From Liolophura sinensis (lineage: Eukaryota; Mollusca; Polyplacophora; Chitonida; Chitonidae): DNA of 64,000 bases. Location of the stretch: assembly GCF_032854445.1 (NCBI RefSeq), contig NC_088295.1, positions 65,267,249-65,331,248 on the forward strand, read 5' to 3'. The notes under the pieces are model-generated. The model was not told the DNA's origin and ran no database searches. It was given only the letters and a program-made list of their open reading frames with translations. How positions within the stretch are numbered: position 1 is the stretch's first letter; every line of letters begins with the position of its first letter. Positions 1-14,200 of the stretch are shown here, one piece after another. The position numbers were made by a program, and so were the translations under genes.

Positions 1-814
1 AAATCAGCCACACCTGAAACTGCTACACATGTGCATTACTTTTCCTGAATAGCTATATATAGTAAATTGAGTACAGCACAACAAAAAAACTGTGGTCTTA
101 ACTGATCAAACATTTTCGTATTGCCTCTGAGGTCCAATACCGAGGAAATGGTATTAAAATGAAAGTGCCAAAAAATGCTATTATAATGCAAAAATACTGG
201 ATTAATAATATTTTATTAATAGACTTATTAATAAGACTATGTATATTATGATGCAACTATTGCCTTCATTAGATTGGTAAATTTCTGCCAATATGAAAAT
301 AAACACTGCCAGCATGATCATGTTCCCATTTACACTGTTGAAACGGCTGTCAACTGCTCACTGATTTGAGCCATTATCCACAAAGCATCTCGGAGTACAC
401 GGCTGCACACCATAACCTCAGCCAATACAACTTTATGCATCAACTCTGCCAATATAGATCCTTGCAATGAAGGTCTGGGCAGGCTGCAGTGACTGTAGTC
501 CATTAATAACATGCACACACCATTACCAATATCACTACTTAGGCCTGTCTGATCACTACTTGTATGTCACACTTTCCTCGAAAACATAGTAAAACATATC
601 AAAACACAAAAAGAGCCTGACCAAGAAAACTTCAAAATTCTTGGGACATATTTAACCAGGGTACCGTACAAAATAACAGTACAGTAATGCATAGCGGTAA
701 TGTATCTTTTAGGCTACCTTTGATGTGTTTGCCTGTGCAGCAATATTCTGGAAACAGTGCTCGAAAAGGCGTTAGTTTGACTTTCTAGTTTTCTATTTAC
801 ACATGCATGTTACC

Positions 815-1017
815 CTCGTAAGAATATTTCGCTTATAAGACGGCAGCCAGTATTCTGGTGAGAGGAAACTGGGCAGAGGCCTGTCACAACCATCCTTCCC
901 CCGTATGACCTGAGAGGAAACCTGCAGGAGCTGGATTCACAGCGATCACATTGGTGAGAGGCTATTGGGTCACTGTGCCGCACTAGCGCACAAACCACAA
1001 GGCCACACAGGCCCCCA
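815..1017 (-). mobile_element. tRNA-derived SINE, family 1, 3'-truncated copy
   Basis: Read on the minus strand it starts with a tRNA-like head (gcctgtgtggccttgtgg, then a B-box-like segment near 935-950). It continues into the family body with the conserved tggtgagagg and cggcagccag segments also seen at 3061-3325 and 26159-26425. The AATAAAT tail is missing, so the copy is truncated and old. Confidence 0.7.
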
Positions 1018-2037
1018 TTTTCACCCTTAAAAGAAATTCTTGTGATCTTCATTATTGTATTGATTACTCATGTGCAACATGTCCAACATTAAACACACGT
1101 ACTGTGTTGAGGTTGAAAAAAAAAAAAAAAAAGTTTTGACGTCACTGGCAACCAAAGTGGTCCACAAAGGCCTGTTTATGTATTTCTTTGCAATGAGGAG
1201 CCATTCCTTTCAAATCATGAGAAGTGAGACCTGCATGTACACGTAGTAAGAAATGTTGACAAAAGCATTTAAACACACATTATCACTGACATAAACTTTA
1301 GTTCGTGTACTTGGGTTTTAACACCAGTTTCGACAATATTTCAATAAAACTGCCACTTTGTCTCGTTATGTCAGATCGGTCTCAGTTCTGACTGCTGCCT
1401 CACTGAATTAGTATGCTGAAGACAACGGTCAAGCTTTCCCAATCAGTACACAGTATAGATGTGCCAAGATTGCTTGTTTCCTGTCTATGACCTCACTCCA
1501 GATTGAGGCTATAGTGGACATAAATTCCTGGATTCTTAATAATTTGGCCAACAAGCCAATAATAACATGCAACATTTCCAAAACATTGTGTATTATGACA
1601 CGTTTCATATTTACAGCAGTAAACTTCAGTCTTTGTATAGCTACAATGATGTGTATACATGTGCAAGATTTTGTTAAGCAAGACTGGCATACTGGCATCA
1701 GTTATCACAAAGTTTATTTTCAATATTTCAGTCAGTCATGTACATTTTTAATCGAGAAATTAAAGTTAAGCAGTTGTGACATGGAGGCGTGGTATCCAGG
1801 TGTTATTTACAATATGTATGTACAAAGTGTTAAAAAAAAAATACATGTAATAACAAAATATGATAGTAACAAACACAAATTCACTATACATGAATCCACC
1901 TGATAGGATTTTGAGTCTTTCAATCAGACCCAGGTTAAAGGATACATGTAGGATGTCAAAAATCTGAGTGTGTGTGAATAACATGTTGTGGCAATAATAG
2001 TTACTACACTAATAATTACTACCCAATAATAATTATT

Positions 2038-2258
2038 ACCCTAATTCCTCAACCTTTTCACATATGAAAAAGCAACTTTGAGAGTAATTTATGCACATTT
2101 GTATTTTGATTTTGGAGACTAAACTAAATGTACATTCGGCCGATTGGTCATTTTCAGGGCTTCCCAAAAGTATAATTTAATTAATCTACTCAGAATAATG
2201 CCTTCAGCATATGCTTGAATAAACACCTTGCAAACACATGAAAAGGTTGAAGAATTAC
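2038..2258. mobile_element. MITE-like element with TAATTCYTCAACCTTTTC inverted ends
   Basis: The left end (taattcctcaaccttttc, about 2041) and the right end (gaaaaggttgaagaatta, about 2242) are inverted repeats about 215 bp apart. The copy at 49389-49605 shares both ends and the interior, including the segments agcaacttt and tgcttgaataaacacc. A third locus at 26460-26676 shares only the ends. No coding capacity, as expected for a non-autonomous DNA element. The superfamily is not identified. Confidence 0.7.
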
Positions 2259-3060
2259 AGTAATCACAAATGAAAAAAAAAAAAGCAACTGGTGTCCAGC
2301 GTCCGTAAAAATCGTGTAAAAGAGCGATACCAGAATGACATCACATTTGTCTAAAAGGATTTGTCACAAAATAAAAATGGCCAGCCATGGTTATGGCTAT
2401 TATGACTGGCATAATCAACTCATTGCTAACAACATACATGTGTCAATGTGGCGTGCAATATAGAAACTCAGTGATCATCACTTGTAGTTGTACACATGTA
2501 CCATAATAACATCATGAATCTAAGGGGTACATGTAATGTTTTATCTTTTTATCTGGCAAATGGGTATATGGGCACTATATATACTGTTTGTATACAAAGA
2601 AAGATAACCTGATACTAATGTTTCTGTCCTTGTGTCACACACATGGAGACATGTACATGTATACAGCCGTGGTAGTTGTCATCTCCTATGATAAAAAGCC
2701 CATACAAGGGTTTAGTGGACAGGTTCTAGGGGTTTTTCACTGTATACACAACAATGATTAACGCATGATGGGGACTTGTCTGATTGACTATCAAATACAT
2801 TACACAGAGCTATTTTATTGTAATCTGCATTGTCCTAATTTTGAATCATCTATGTTCTTTATGCAGGATGAAAGCAATTGTGACACATATTATCAGGATT
2901 TGGACGGAGGTATAGCCTAATTGTTTGGCAGGACAGCCACCATTTTTGATGAAAATCATGATTGTCAGTGAATGGGTTCTTTACAGACCCATATGTTAGT
3001 AATCCACAAGATAGTGTGTAATTGTATAGGTGCTTTTTAAACTGACCTATAGAAGGGAAT

Positions 3061-3325
3061 ATTTATTTATTTATTTGATTGGTGTTTTAAGCTGTACTCA
3101 AGAAGATTTCACTTATACGACTTCGGTCGGCAATATGGTGAGTGGAAACCGGGCACAGCCCGGGGGAAACCCAAGACCATCTGCAGGCTGCTGGCAGACC
3201 TTCCCACGCAGGCCAGAGAGGAAGTCAGCATGAGCTGGACTTGAACTCACAGCGACCGCATCGGTGAGACTCCTGGGTCATTACGCTGCGGCAGCGCGCT
3301 AAACCAACTGAGCCACGGAGGCCCC
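3061..3325 (-). mobile_element. tRNA-derived SINE, family 1, near full-length
   Basis: Best minus-strand copy in the window. Reading the complement, the head begins gggcctccgtggctcagttg (A box). A B-box-like gagttcaagtccagctc follows, then a GC-rich body, then a tail ending in AAATAAATAAAT. Length about 265 bp. Other copies in the window share the same order of segments, so this is a dispersed Pol III-type retroposon and not a tRNA gene. Confidence 0.85.
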
Positions 3326-3346
3326 TAGAAGGGAATAGTATGTTTA

Positions 3347-3875
3347 GCCAGTGAGGGTGGTTTTTGTGAAGCAGGTAATAGTACATGTGGTTTTGTGACG
3401 CAGGTTACAGTGAGGGTGGCTTTTGTGAAGCAGGGATAGTATGTGTGATTTTTGTGAAGCAGGCAACAGCACGTGTGGTTTTTGTGAAGCAGGCAATAGC
3501 AGGTGGTTTTTGTGAAGCAGGCAATAGCACGTGGTTTTCGCAAGCAGGCAATAGTATGTGTGTTTTTTGTGAAGCAGGCAATAGCACGAGTGGTTTTCGT
3601 GAAGCAGGCAACAGTACGTGTGGTTTTTGTTAAGCAGGCATTAGAACTTGTGGTTTTTGTCAAGTGGGCAATAGCATGAGTGGTTTTAATGAAGCAGGAA
3701 ATAGCATGTTTTTGTTGTGAATCAGGTAATAATATGTGTGGTTTTGTGAAGCATGCAAATGTGGTTGTGGTAAATAGTAAATGTGGTTTTTGTAATGCAG
3801 GCAATAGTATGTGTTTTTTTTTTTTTGTGAAACAGGGAATATGTGTCTTTCCAGAGCCTAGCAATAGTAGGACTG
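3347..3875. repeat. 30-bp minisatellite
   Basis: About 17 tandem units of roughly 30 bp with the core tttttgtgaagcaggcaata. They are most regular at 3420-3620 and decay to the right. Long frames on both strands here (Cys/Gly-rich on plus, Thr/Cys/Phe-rich on minus) follow from the period being close to a multiple of three and are not genes. The array begins about 20 bp right of a SINE and lies about 380 bp beyond the TTK stop codon. Confidence 0.85.
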
Positions 3876-4251
3876 CTTTGAGGAGCTAACATTAGTATGT
3901 ACACTTTCTGAAACAGACACCAGTGTGTTTGAAGCATGCAGTCCTTATAGGTAACAATTGCTATTTCATGTATATTTAAGTGAACCAGCATTACAACAGG
4001 GGTCAAACGGCATCACCTGAGAGCAATGCCTCACAGAATTTCAGGCACTTTCAAAGAGGCTCATGGTGATTACTATTTTACATATATACAAGCATCATGA
4101 ATTCAGCACTGCTTCATGTATTTTAATGACAGAAGTAAACATAGATTAAATGTACTTATTATCAAACACAGAACTAAAATAAGGTAAATTACAATGTCAC
4201 AAAAGCTAAGCAGTCCAAGGACAGCTTAGCAGCAGAGAGATTCACATAACA
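3876..4251 (-). other. TTK 3' untranslated/downstream region
   Basis: This stretch follows the TTK stop codon on the minus strand. A possible poly(A) signal, ATTAAA on the minus strand (4122-4127), lies about 125 bases past the stop. No other feature seen. The signal assignment is inference from position only. Confidence 0.4.
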
Positions 4252-5297
4252 CTATGATAAACCCGATCCATTTGGGGGCTTGCTGTCTTGCAGTTGTTCC
4301 AGTACATTCTGAAAACAAACAGAACAAAAACATATAAGTTCATATGGCAAAAAAGGGTCCCCGTCAAAAAAAAAAAAAAAAACTACATACCCGTACCATG
4401 TTTTTCTGGCAAGTTCCTGAATACATGTATACAGTTGAGCTCTCTTTACTGTTTAACACAGACCAGAAAAAAAGTTGATTGCACATGTTTTTTGGCATCT
4501 TAATCTTAATGTAACATGTACCATTTCATAACAATGTCTTCATCTCCCGTCTTGTCATACATTGATTTTGTCAAATACTCTATAATGTATGGGCAATATA
4601 TGGACTAAATTTAAAAATGTCGGTAAAATTTTGCTATGCTGACAGAGCTACGGTCTTTCTCTGAATAATAAGAACACATGGCCACACACTGACAAAATTC
4701 TCCATATTTTTCAATTCAGATGACTGCAATCTCAGGTACATGTGCATGTAATTTCATCAATATCATGATATGAATTTGCCATTTTATACTAAAGTGCCAC
4801 TTACTAATTCTACAACATGATTCAAATACATGTATGTATTTTCTAAATTGGTTTGTCTCTTTTCTGACAGTATTACCTTCAGACATCTATTTTTGGTATT
4901 TAGAAGAAACGAAGCAAATTTATTTGTAAACTAATTGATGCCAAAATGTTGAAGAACTGATGGTAGCTTTCACATAAAATTCAACATCATGGCAGACATT
5001 TCAAGCAGAGCAACTTCATATTGTAAATGAATCAGTGGGCTTTCCTTCGCAAGGGTGATTTCATTCATAACATAATTCATACAGCCACAATTCAAGGTTT
5101 GTTGGTACAGTAGATGAAGCTGGCAGTGTTGTTAAAACAGGAGGGAATTAATACACAGCAGGGCAGTGACCAGTGAATTGGTTGGTTGTTGGTGAGATTA
5201 AGACTTACCTCCAGCTTCCGCAGAGAGTTTGGTGAGTTTGCTACTGCCTGAAGTTTTGCAAGAATTGTCTGCATTGAGCCCGGGACTGGTGCAGGCG
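4252..5297 (-). CDS. TTK: TTK exons 18-19: C-terminal tail
   Basis: Exon 18 (5209-5297, 89 nt) encodes a segment ending [12 protein letters not shown], matching the LNSPNS segment after the kinase domain in vertebrate TTK. Exon 19 (4252-4308, 57 nt) encodes [18 protein letters not shown] and then TAG. The vertebrate tail is longer and basic; here the protein stops about 18 residues after the conserved helix. Confidence in exon 19 rests on its acceptor (tttgttttcag), phase 0 and the helical continuation. Confidence 0.88.
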
Positions 5298-8200
5298 CTG
5301 TGGGCAGATATAACAGGAAAATCCAAGTAAATTCAAATGTATTGTTTAAAGATGCTACAACAGAGATTTTTGACAAAATTTGTATTCGTTAATCATAGCA
5401 AATTTCCTGTATTTACCATGAATAGCTCAAATTACTGACATGTCAATATCAGACTTCTGCTATTTATGGTATAAAAATATTTTTTTTATATAAATTTTAA
5501 GAACTTTAGTACAGATTTTGAATGACAACATGTGCATTTGTTTGGGTTATTCTAATATAATAGCAAAAATCGATCAATTGCACAGATCAATTTTCGCCAA
5601 AATATCCTGTGTAAGAATTCCAATTTTCTACAACAAAAGTATACCCATGTACTGTGAACTCCCAAGAATGAGCTTCATGACAAGATACAACCACAGTATT
5701 ACAGACACATGATTTACACTGTAAGTTCAAAGGTAAGAATGAAGGAATCATTATGGCTTATGGAATCATGGCAGCAACTGAGCCATACTGTGGTAAATGT
5801 ACAGATGAAGATAAGATGCTTTTCATCATACTATTATCATGAAATCCTAAAATTATAATATATGCTGATACGTCAAGCTGTACCTAAACCTGATACTCTG
5901 CTCCAATTCTCTCTCACACACACACTTGTACATGACAAGTATATTGTACGCTAACTCACCTTTACTCTTTCTGAGATAGGGATGAGCAAGAAGTTCATCT
6001 ATACTAGGTCTTAGTTTGACATCTCGCACCAGGCAGCGCTGAAGGTGAGAGGAAAGGAATGAATTGATGAATACATAACATCAATATGAGGATGACGCCA
6101 ATAAGAGGATTACACCAAAACGAGAATTAAGCCTATACAAGAATTACACCAATATGACGATGAGACCAATACGAGGATAACGCCAATATGGTAATTACAC
6201 CAATTCGAGGATTAAGCCAATACAAGGATTACAGCAACACGAACATTAAGCCAATATGAGGATGTCACCAATACTAGGTTTAGGCCAATACGAGGATTAC
6301 ATCAATACGAGGATTAAGCCAATACCAGGATTACAACAATAGTGGGCTTACTCATACTACACTATATAAATGTAGAATACTACACATATTTTATTTATCT
6401 GAATGCTGTTTAACACCATACTTATGAGATATGAGTGGAGGAAACTGGAATGCCCTAGATAAACCATTGGCAAAATAGTGACAAATTTTCCATGTCTAAT
6501 GTAGAGATATTCACACTGATCATGATAATAACAAAAGATAAGTGGTTTTCAATGAAGTTTGTTTACACAGCCACACAAGCTTCATTGTCTGCTTCAATAT
6601 TGTCATCAAGGCCCCATGAATAGGCTCAGACCACCTACCTTCATGACATCTAACAGGTCCTTGTCAGTAATGTCCTTGAACTCTATGCTATAGCTGGGAC
6701 TGATGATAGCTTGACACTTCATCATGGGGCTTTGTGATGAGTTGGAATGGGGTGCGGCCATACACCATGTTATACAGAATACATCCTAATGACCACACAT
6801 CACTCTTCACTCCAATCTACAACACAAGTATGAATCAATCACACACATATCCAAAAACCTTCTCCTTGTGACGGTGGAACTTCCCCCTGATCAATATTAT
6901 TTATGAAATTATTCAATTATGTCATGGCACATGGAAGGCAGAAAAGTCACCTATTTGTAAAATGAGAAACATTTAATGAAAAGTAAAACAGCATATTTTT
7001 TTTATTCATAATGTGATAGTATTTTGGAAAAGCTGGAACACGTGGTCAAAGAACACCGGTCTAGTGCCCCATTTGGACTGACTTAACAACTTAGAGAGGT
7101 GATAGTCACAGCTAATAAATATAATACACACAACACTTACACGCAGAAATTATTGTCATATGAAGAGCTAGAATTACTCACCTTATAGCGTGGTTGAACT
7201 CTTCCACTTCCATCCATGGTCATCCCTCCACAAGAGTCTGCAATGGCCTCCGGGCTCATGTAATTGAGAGTCCCTACCTGAGCGTCCCGCACCACACTTG
7301 TACGATCCTGCTGAATGGCATTGGCTATACCAAAGTCTATCAGCTTTAGTTGCCCTTTGACTAGCAAGAAATTAGCTGGCTTCAAGTCTGAGTGAATAAT
7401 TCCTACAGGAAAAAAAAAATGATAATAATAAAATTAACAGAAAGAACAAATCAACAGTTTTCACGTGCTGTTGTTTGAGTTTAGGTTGAAACTACTGCAA
7501 ACACATTATTGAATCAAACACATGTAACTATCATAACACTGATCAGCGCTACAGGGCCTGGCACAAAGACTATTTCAAATATAAAATGATTCCATACTTA
7601 ATTTTAATAATTCCATGGTGCTAAGCCATAATCATTCATTCAGTTTAATTTGAAGTTACAAATGGTTATTATATTAGATAAAGCAACAAATTCAATGTTT
7701 TCCACACATTGTAAATTATACCCCATGCTATAAACACTGGATACTCACTGAGTCACATTACATACCGGTATTCATCTATCCATCGGAGAGTTTATCAAGG
7801 AACTTTTGTTCAAAGATTACCAATTTTTAGAAAAATGTCAAGTACAAGATAAATATAAGATACGAGACAAATGCTTTTTTTCTTCTGCAAACCTTCTTTG
7901 TGTAAAACTTTGACAGCCTTTAGCATTGCCTCCCAGTAGTAGTTCATCAGACTTGGTGTAATGTCTTTGCTTTTGCTGGCATTTCTAAACAGTGAGGCCA
8001 AGTCTGTGTCTCCCAACTCCATCACTATCAGCAGGCAGCATTGTGCCTTGTTATGTTCACTGGAAACATATATAAAAACTTCATTTATAGGCATTGGCAA
8101 AAATTTAACATACATGTTCCTGAACCAACTTAATACACTTTTGTTACTGGGTGATTTTCATGGTTCCATTGTTCACATGCACTAGTCAGTGATGTGTTCT

Positions 8201-11200
8201 TTATTCTCTTCCCATATGACAAAAGCCTACAGATGTGTTGCTTTGTCTCTTCCCATCCCGAAAACCTGATATGTAAAATTATCTCTTCTGGGTACCCTTT
8301 AATCAAATGAGTTGTATTTTGTGAAACAAACAAGATTTGGGAACCTTAAGATATGGAGAGAATAAAATAAGAAATTATCATTAAAACATGTGTGCTGTGA
8401 ACAATGCCTATTTTGGTTAAGGTGTATCCATCATGAATTGCCGAAAATATTCATAGATATCAAATTTTAGATCAGCCTGTCAAGTATTCACTTAAATATC
8501 GTGAAGAAAAGAAAATGTGAACGGTCATATCGAGGGATGCCTGAAAGAAGCGGAACAAAAAGCAAGCCCATGCAAGTATTCAAGACAAGGGGTTCCCATA
8601 CCTAATCTAAGATAAAATCATCTCATTTGAACAAATATATATGTACATGTATCATGCGAAAACGAGAACTGGCACACACAAACAGAAAACAGAATAAGTA
8701 ATATGACCCATCAATAAAAATTACTTGAGAGTGCACCTATCAGATCATACAGGTTTTTAATGCACGAAGTAACTACACAGCTATACGAGGTCTGCTGAAC
8801 TCTTGTGCAACTCATTTTCCTGCACCCATATTCTGTAAAGACTCAACTATAACTACTGATAACGTACCAAGGTGAATCTTCTTGAAATCAAGATATAAAT
8901 ACGTGTATTTGGCATGAAAAAAAAAAACAACAAAACACGAGACTTACTAATCATACATCTTGATGACTTTATCGCTGTACTGTAACCTCTTGAGCAAAGT
9001 AATTTCATTCTTATACCCCTGAATGATGGTTTCATCTGCATCAGAGAGATCCACATATTTGATCCCCACACTTTGCTGGTTGTCAAAGTCAAAACAGTGA
9101 TACACCTGCAAACAAAACCAATGATTTTAAGCTCTTACATGTGTCAAGCTAATGGGAGACTTGAGGTCCAAATCACAGGAGAACACATCATTATTCTGCC
9201 ATGACATTGGAGTGTATGATCACACTCCATGTACCATATAGGTGTTTTATGAGTACACATGCAACGAGTGTGCCAATTAAACAAAGAAAAAGAAAGAAGT
9301 TCATAGCTTTGGATCATTTTGTTACAGGGAAGGGAGTTTTACAAGAGCATGTGTAGCAGAACATCATCATATTTTTACCTCTATCGTCTTCATTAATTGT
9401 TTGTTTGTTAATATTCAAAATGATTTCAATCAGGAGCAGACTGCGAACAGTCCTTGCACAAAGTCTGTCTCAACATCACCATGATCACTGTATATATGTA
9501 GTGTTGCCTCATTGTAACACTGTGCTTCTGACAACAGACATGAAACCTCCAGTCATCCCAAACTGTCTTTAAAAGTACTTGGTCTGCATATTCTGAGCAC
9601 AAAAGAAGTACTCAGACCATCAACTTTTTCACAAATCAGGATTGACACTGGGTCTATTATTTTGAGGTACTTTCTTATCACTCGGCTATCGCCATGTGAA
9701 CCTATCTCTATATAAATTTATCTATTTAATTATTGTTTAATAATGTCATACTCAAGAAGTCGTCATGACAACAGTCACTTATGTGAGTGGAAAAAAACCC
9801 CAAGTGCCAAGGATAAACTACTGACCTTTGGCAAGTTACTATCATACTTTTCACATGTGGCAAACAGATATGAACTTAATCTTGGCGGAAGACAGATGTG
9901 GTGGCGGCATTATTATTTTTGGTCCTGGTTTGTATAAACATACGATTTCCAATGCCTGATAAAACGAGACTGGCTTGTGTCAGACTCGAACTCAAGACAT
10001 TAGGGTCTGACTCTCCATAAATACAGCTGCTTTATCTATAAATAAACTACCAAAGTCAAGACGATTTACTTCCAGATCAATGGGGAGCTCACAAAACTCC
10101 TTCTAGCCTGTATCAAGATGGTCCAAACCTGTGAACTCATTTGTTCTATACCTTATTATGTCACAATCATTGGTGTAATAAGCATGCTCATAAAACAAAT
10201 ATGAAGCACACACGCACAGCAAAGTCAAATAAGAAAACACTGCATTCTACAGTCATTTGGACCTTCTGCATAGCTTGTCTTCGAGTCTCTCATTAAGCAT
10301 TCCAATGAACATAATTGTTTTTTTGTTCTTCAATTAACTGAATTTATACTTCCCACATTCACAAATATAACATATGCATTCTACCAGCTTCCAGCTTTAA
10401 TATGAAATCTCTAGACACTGACATAATCTTACACATAAAAATTACACTATGTTAATATGAAAATAAGCTTGATAACCACAAACATACCATAAAATAGTTA
10501 AATTCACCAAGCAAAGAAGATAGCTAAATTTTAATATCTATCAGTTCCAAGAGTTGCTGATGTCATACCTTGCTAGATCCTCCCTTGCCCACCACTTTCA
10601 GGATTGAGTAGCTCTTGCCATTGACACAAAGTTCTTGAATTGACTTCTGAAATATGATCATGAATGTTCTCGACATAATAAAGCATCACAGGACACCTTC
10701 ACACTTCACATATAAATTAAATGGATTAAAACCGGAAATGGAAGGATTTACATTAGGGGGTTTATTTACACATAAAGGAATAAACTACACCTGTTGAACA
10801 TGTACACAAAACTTAGTTATAATACTGACCAAATTTTTCAGCCTATCTATTTTTAAGTACTTTATTTATCTTTAAGCAGCTACAAAAGAAGATAATGGAA
10901 TAAGTAATTGTGACAACATGTGACTAGAATTTGTTTTGTCATAAACAGCTGTAATGACACTAACCATGTTGGGGGTGTACTGTGCCATCATTGGTGTGAC
11001 CTGCTGTGACATGACTGGAACACCATGGTGGGACGGAGTTGAGAAAACTGGTTGGCTGGAAGAAATAATACAGTAAGATTGAAAGACTGCTAAAACAATC
11101 ACAGTTAATGTCCACTTGTTGATTGGTGTTTTATGCTGTACTCAAGAATATTTAATTATATGATGGCAGTCAGCATGGGAGATAACCCACAACCATCCTC

Positions 11201-14200
11201 AACACACACAAAAGAACTGATATACACATAGTATCATAGTTGTCAACTTGGTAGCTGGGGATGCAGATTTCAGTTCAGACAACTGTGATGAAACATTCCA
11301 TTTTACACTGATACTTTCAGATTGATGAGTTTGCTTAATTAAAACTTGTTTGTATACAATAAAAACATTTGGAACTAAACTTTCTTCCAATAATTTCTAA
11401 AGAAAAAAAACATACCTAGGCATAGGTTTACTCAGAGGTTGAAATGAGAGTTGAGGACAATGAGGCTGCTGGGCTGACTGTGGTTGTACTGGTCTGCTGG
11501 CAGACAGCAAGCAGGGTACAGGCTTAGCCACAGATATGCTGGGGGTTAGCATCTCGGGGGTAGCAGGTACGGGGTGGGGTTTTACTGGAACGGACATGCC
11601 CGGTTTCTCCATACGTGTTACACAATGTTTCACCTCTGGCACCTGAAAGCATTTCTCCTCAAGGCCTCGGTGCAGTTTATCATTAATGTCTGTTGCTGGT
11701 TTTGTTCCTTGGACAGGACCAGCTTTGTTTGGTCTCTCTTCTTGAGTAGCTGCTGGAAGGTGGTGGGTTTTGGTGTGACTGGTCATGCTGACAGAGCTGA
11801 CATAGCCAGACGTGTGGCCGGGGTGGGACTGGTTCATACTCTCTGCAATACACATAATGACACACATTATACACATAGTACATGCTTCTGGGATGTTATT
11901 TATTTATTTATCTGATTGTAGTTTTACACTGTACTCTAGAACACTTCACTTATACAATGACAGCCAGCATTATGGTTGGAGGAAACCCACAAACGTGTAC
12001 CGGTTGCTGGCAGATCTTCCTATCGACAACCAGAGGAAGCGAGCATTAGCTGGACTTGGAACTCACAGTAGCCGCATTGGCAAGGCTCCTCGGTCACTGT
12101 GCTGCACTCGAACGCCTACCAATAGGCCACAGAGGCCCCTTGATGCAAGGTGGGATATCAGGAATGGTCAGCTGAGAAGTAATGTTCATATCCCATCCAA
12201 CAACATACACCATATGTTTAAATTATACTAAAAAAAGAAAAACAAAACAAAAAAATCATGGTGTGCCTGATCAGTTGGTATTTTAAATCACTGAATTTGT
12301 ACATCGACAGTAGAAGACATTGTCCAGTTGTTTACATCACAAACATGCAGATATCAGACAGCACCAAAAAGGAGATAACTGCAGTTGAATACATGCATGT
12401 GATCGTTGTATATTAGCTCAAGGCTGCTGGCTAATACCTTGTGAAGGAGGAGCATTACCTTGTCAGGTTCCCAAGCCTGACATTGCTTTGCTTGATACTG
12501 CCACTACTCTGTGTTTCAAATGTGTATTGTTTTCCTCAAACCTGATCAGTGTTCTGGTTTTCTGAATACCTGATCAGTGTTCTGGTTTTCTGAATACCTG
12601 ATTCCAGTGTTCTGTATTTCTCTGTACCTGACTCCAGTGTTCTGTATTTCTCCATACCTGATACCAGCATTCTGCATTTCTCCATACCCGATTCCAGTGT
12701 TCTGCATTTCTCCACACCTGATTCCAGTGTTCTGTATTTCTCCACACCTGATTCCAGTGTTCTGTATTTCTCCACACCTAATTCCTGTGTTCTGTATTTC
12801 TCCATGCCTGATTCCAATGTTTTGTATTTCTTCATACCTGATTCCAATGTTCTGTATTTCTCCATAACTGATTCCTGTGTTCTGTATTTCTCCATACCTG
12901 ATTCCGGTGTTCTGTATTTTTCCATACCTGATTCCAGTGTTCTGTATTTCTTTCATACCTGATTCCAGTGTTCTACATTTTTCCATACCTGAATCCACTG
13001 TCCATACCCTATTCCTGTGTTCTGTATTTCTCAATACCTGATTTCAGTGTTCTGTATTTCATCATCCCTCATTCTAGTGATCTGTATTTCTCCATATCTG
13101 ATGAAAAGTTTTTTATGTCCCCATAACTGATTCTTGTGTTCTGTATTTCTCCGTAACTGATCCTTGTGTTCTGTATTTCTCTATACCTGATTCCAGTGTT
13201 CTGTATTTCTCAATATCTGATGCCAATGTTTTGTACTTCTCCGTAACTGAGTCCCGTGTTTTGTATTTCTCCATACCTGATTCCAGTGTTCTGTATTTTT
13301 TCCACAACCTGATTCCACTGTTCTGTACTTCTCCATACCTGATTTGAGTGTTCTCTATTTCTCTATACCCGATTCCACTTTTCTGTATTTCCCCATACGT
13401 GATTCCGGTATTCTGTATTTCTCCATACCTGATTTCAGTGTTCTGTATTTCATCATCCCTCATTCTAGTGTTCTGTATTTCTCCATATCTGATGAAAAGT
13501 TTTTTATGTCCCCATAACTGATCCTTGTGTTCTGTATTTCTCTATACCTGATTCCAGTGTTCTGTATTTCTCAATATCTGATGCCAATGTTTTGTACTTC
13601 TCCGTAACTGAGTCCCGTGTTTTGTATTTCTCCATACCTGATTCCAGTGTTCTGTATTTTTTCCACAACCTGATTCCACTGTTCTGTACTTCTCCATACC
13701 TGATTTGAGTGTTCTCTATTTCTCTATACCCGATTCCACTTTTCTGTATTTCCCCATATGTGATTCCGGTATTCTGTATTTCTCCATACCTGATTTCAGT
13801 GTTCTGTATTTCATCATCCCTCATTCTAGTGATCTGTATTTCTCCATATCTGATGAAAAGTTTTTTACGTCCCCATAACTGATTCTTGTGTTCTGTATTT
13901 CTCCGTAACTGATCCTTGTGTTCTGTATTTCTCTATACCTGATTCCAGTGTTCTGTATTACTCCATACCTGATTCCGGTGTTCTGTATTTTTCCATACCT
14001 GATTCCAGTGTTCTGTATTTCTCCATACCTTATTCCTGTGTTCTGTATTTCTCAATACCTGATTCCACTGTTCTGTATTTTTCCATACCTGATTCCAGTG
14101 TTCTGTATTTCTTTCATACCTGATTCCAGTGTTCTACATTTTTCCATACCTGAATCCACTGTCCATACCTTATTCCTGTGTTCTCTATTTCTCTATACCC

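Larger units (their letters stand above)
1..3060. other. Intergenic DNA, no gene recognised
   Basis: AT-rich sequence with short homopolymers and many tacatgta-type motifs. No open frame here resembles a known protein or shows exon structure. It contains a decayed SINE (about 815-1017) and a MITE-like element (about 2038-2258), listed separately. It lies downstream of the TTK gene. Confidence 0.6.

Noticed and set aside
1487-1903. 138-codon open frame as a gene
   Set aside because: AT-rich composition, no recognisable domain, overlapping equal frames on the other strand.
3325-3864. Cys/Thr-rich protein-coding frames
   Set aside because: Explained by the 30-bp minisatellite; frames shift and end where the period slips.
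6639-6816. Programmed frameshift in TTK
   Set aside because: No slippery heptamer with downstream structure is evident, and kinase genes do not use it. A homopolymer indel is simpler.
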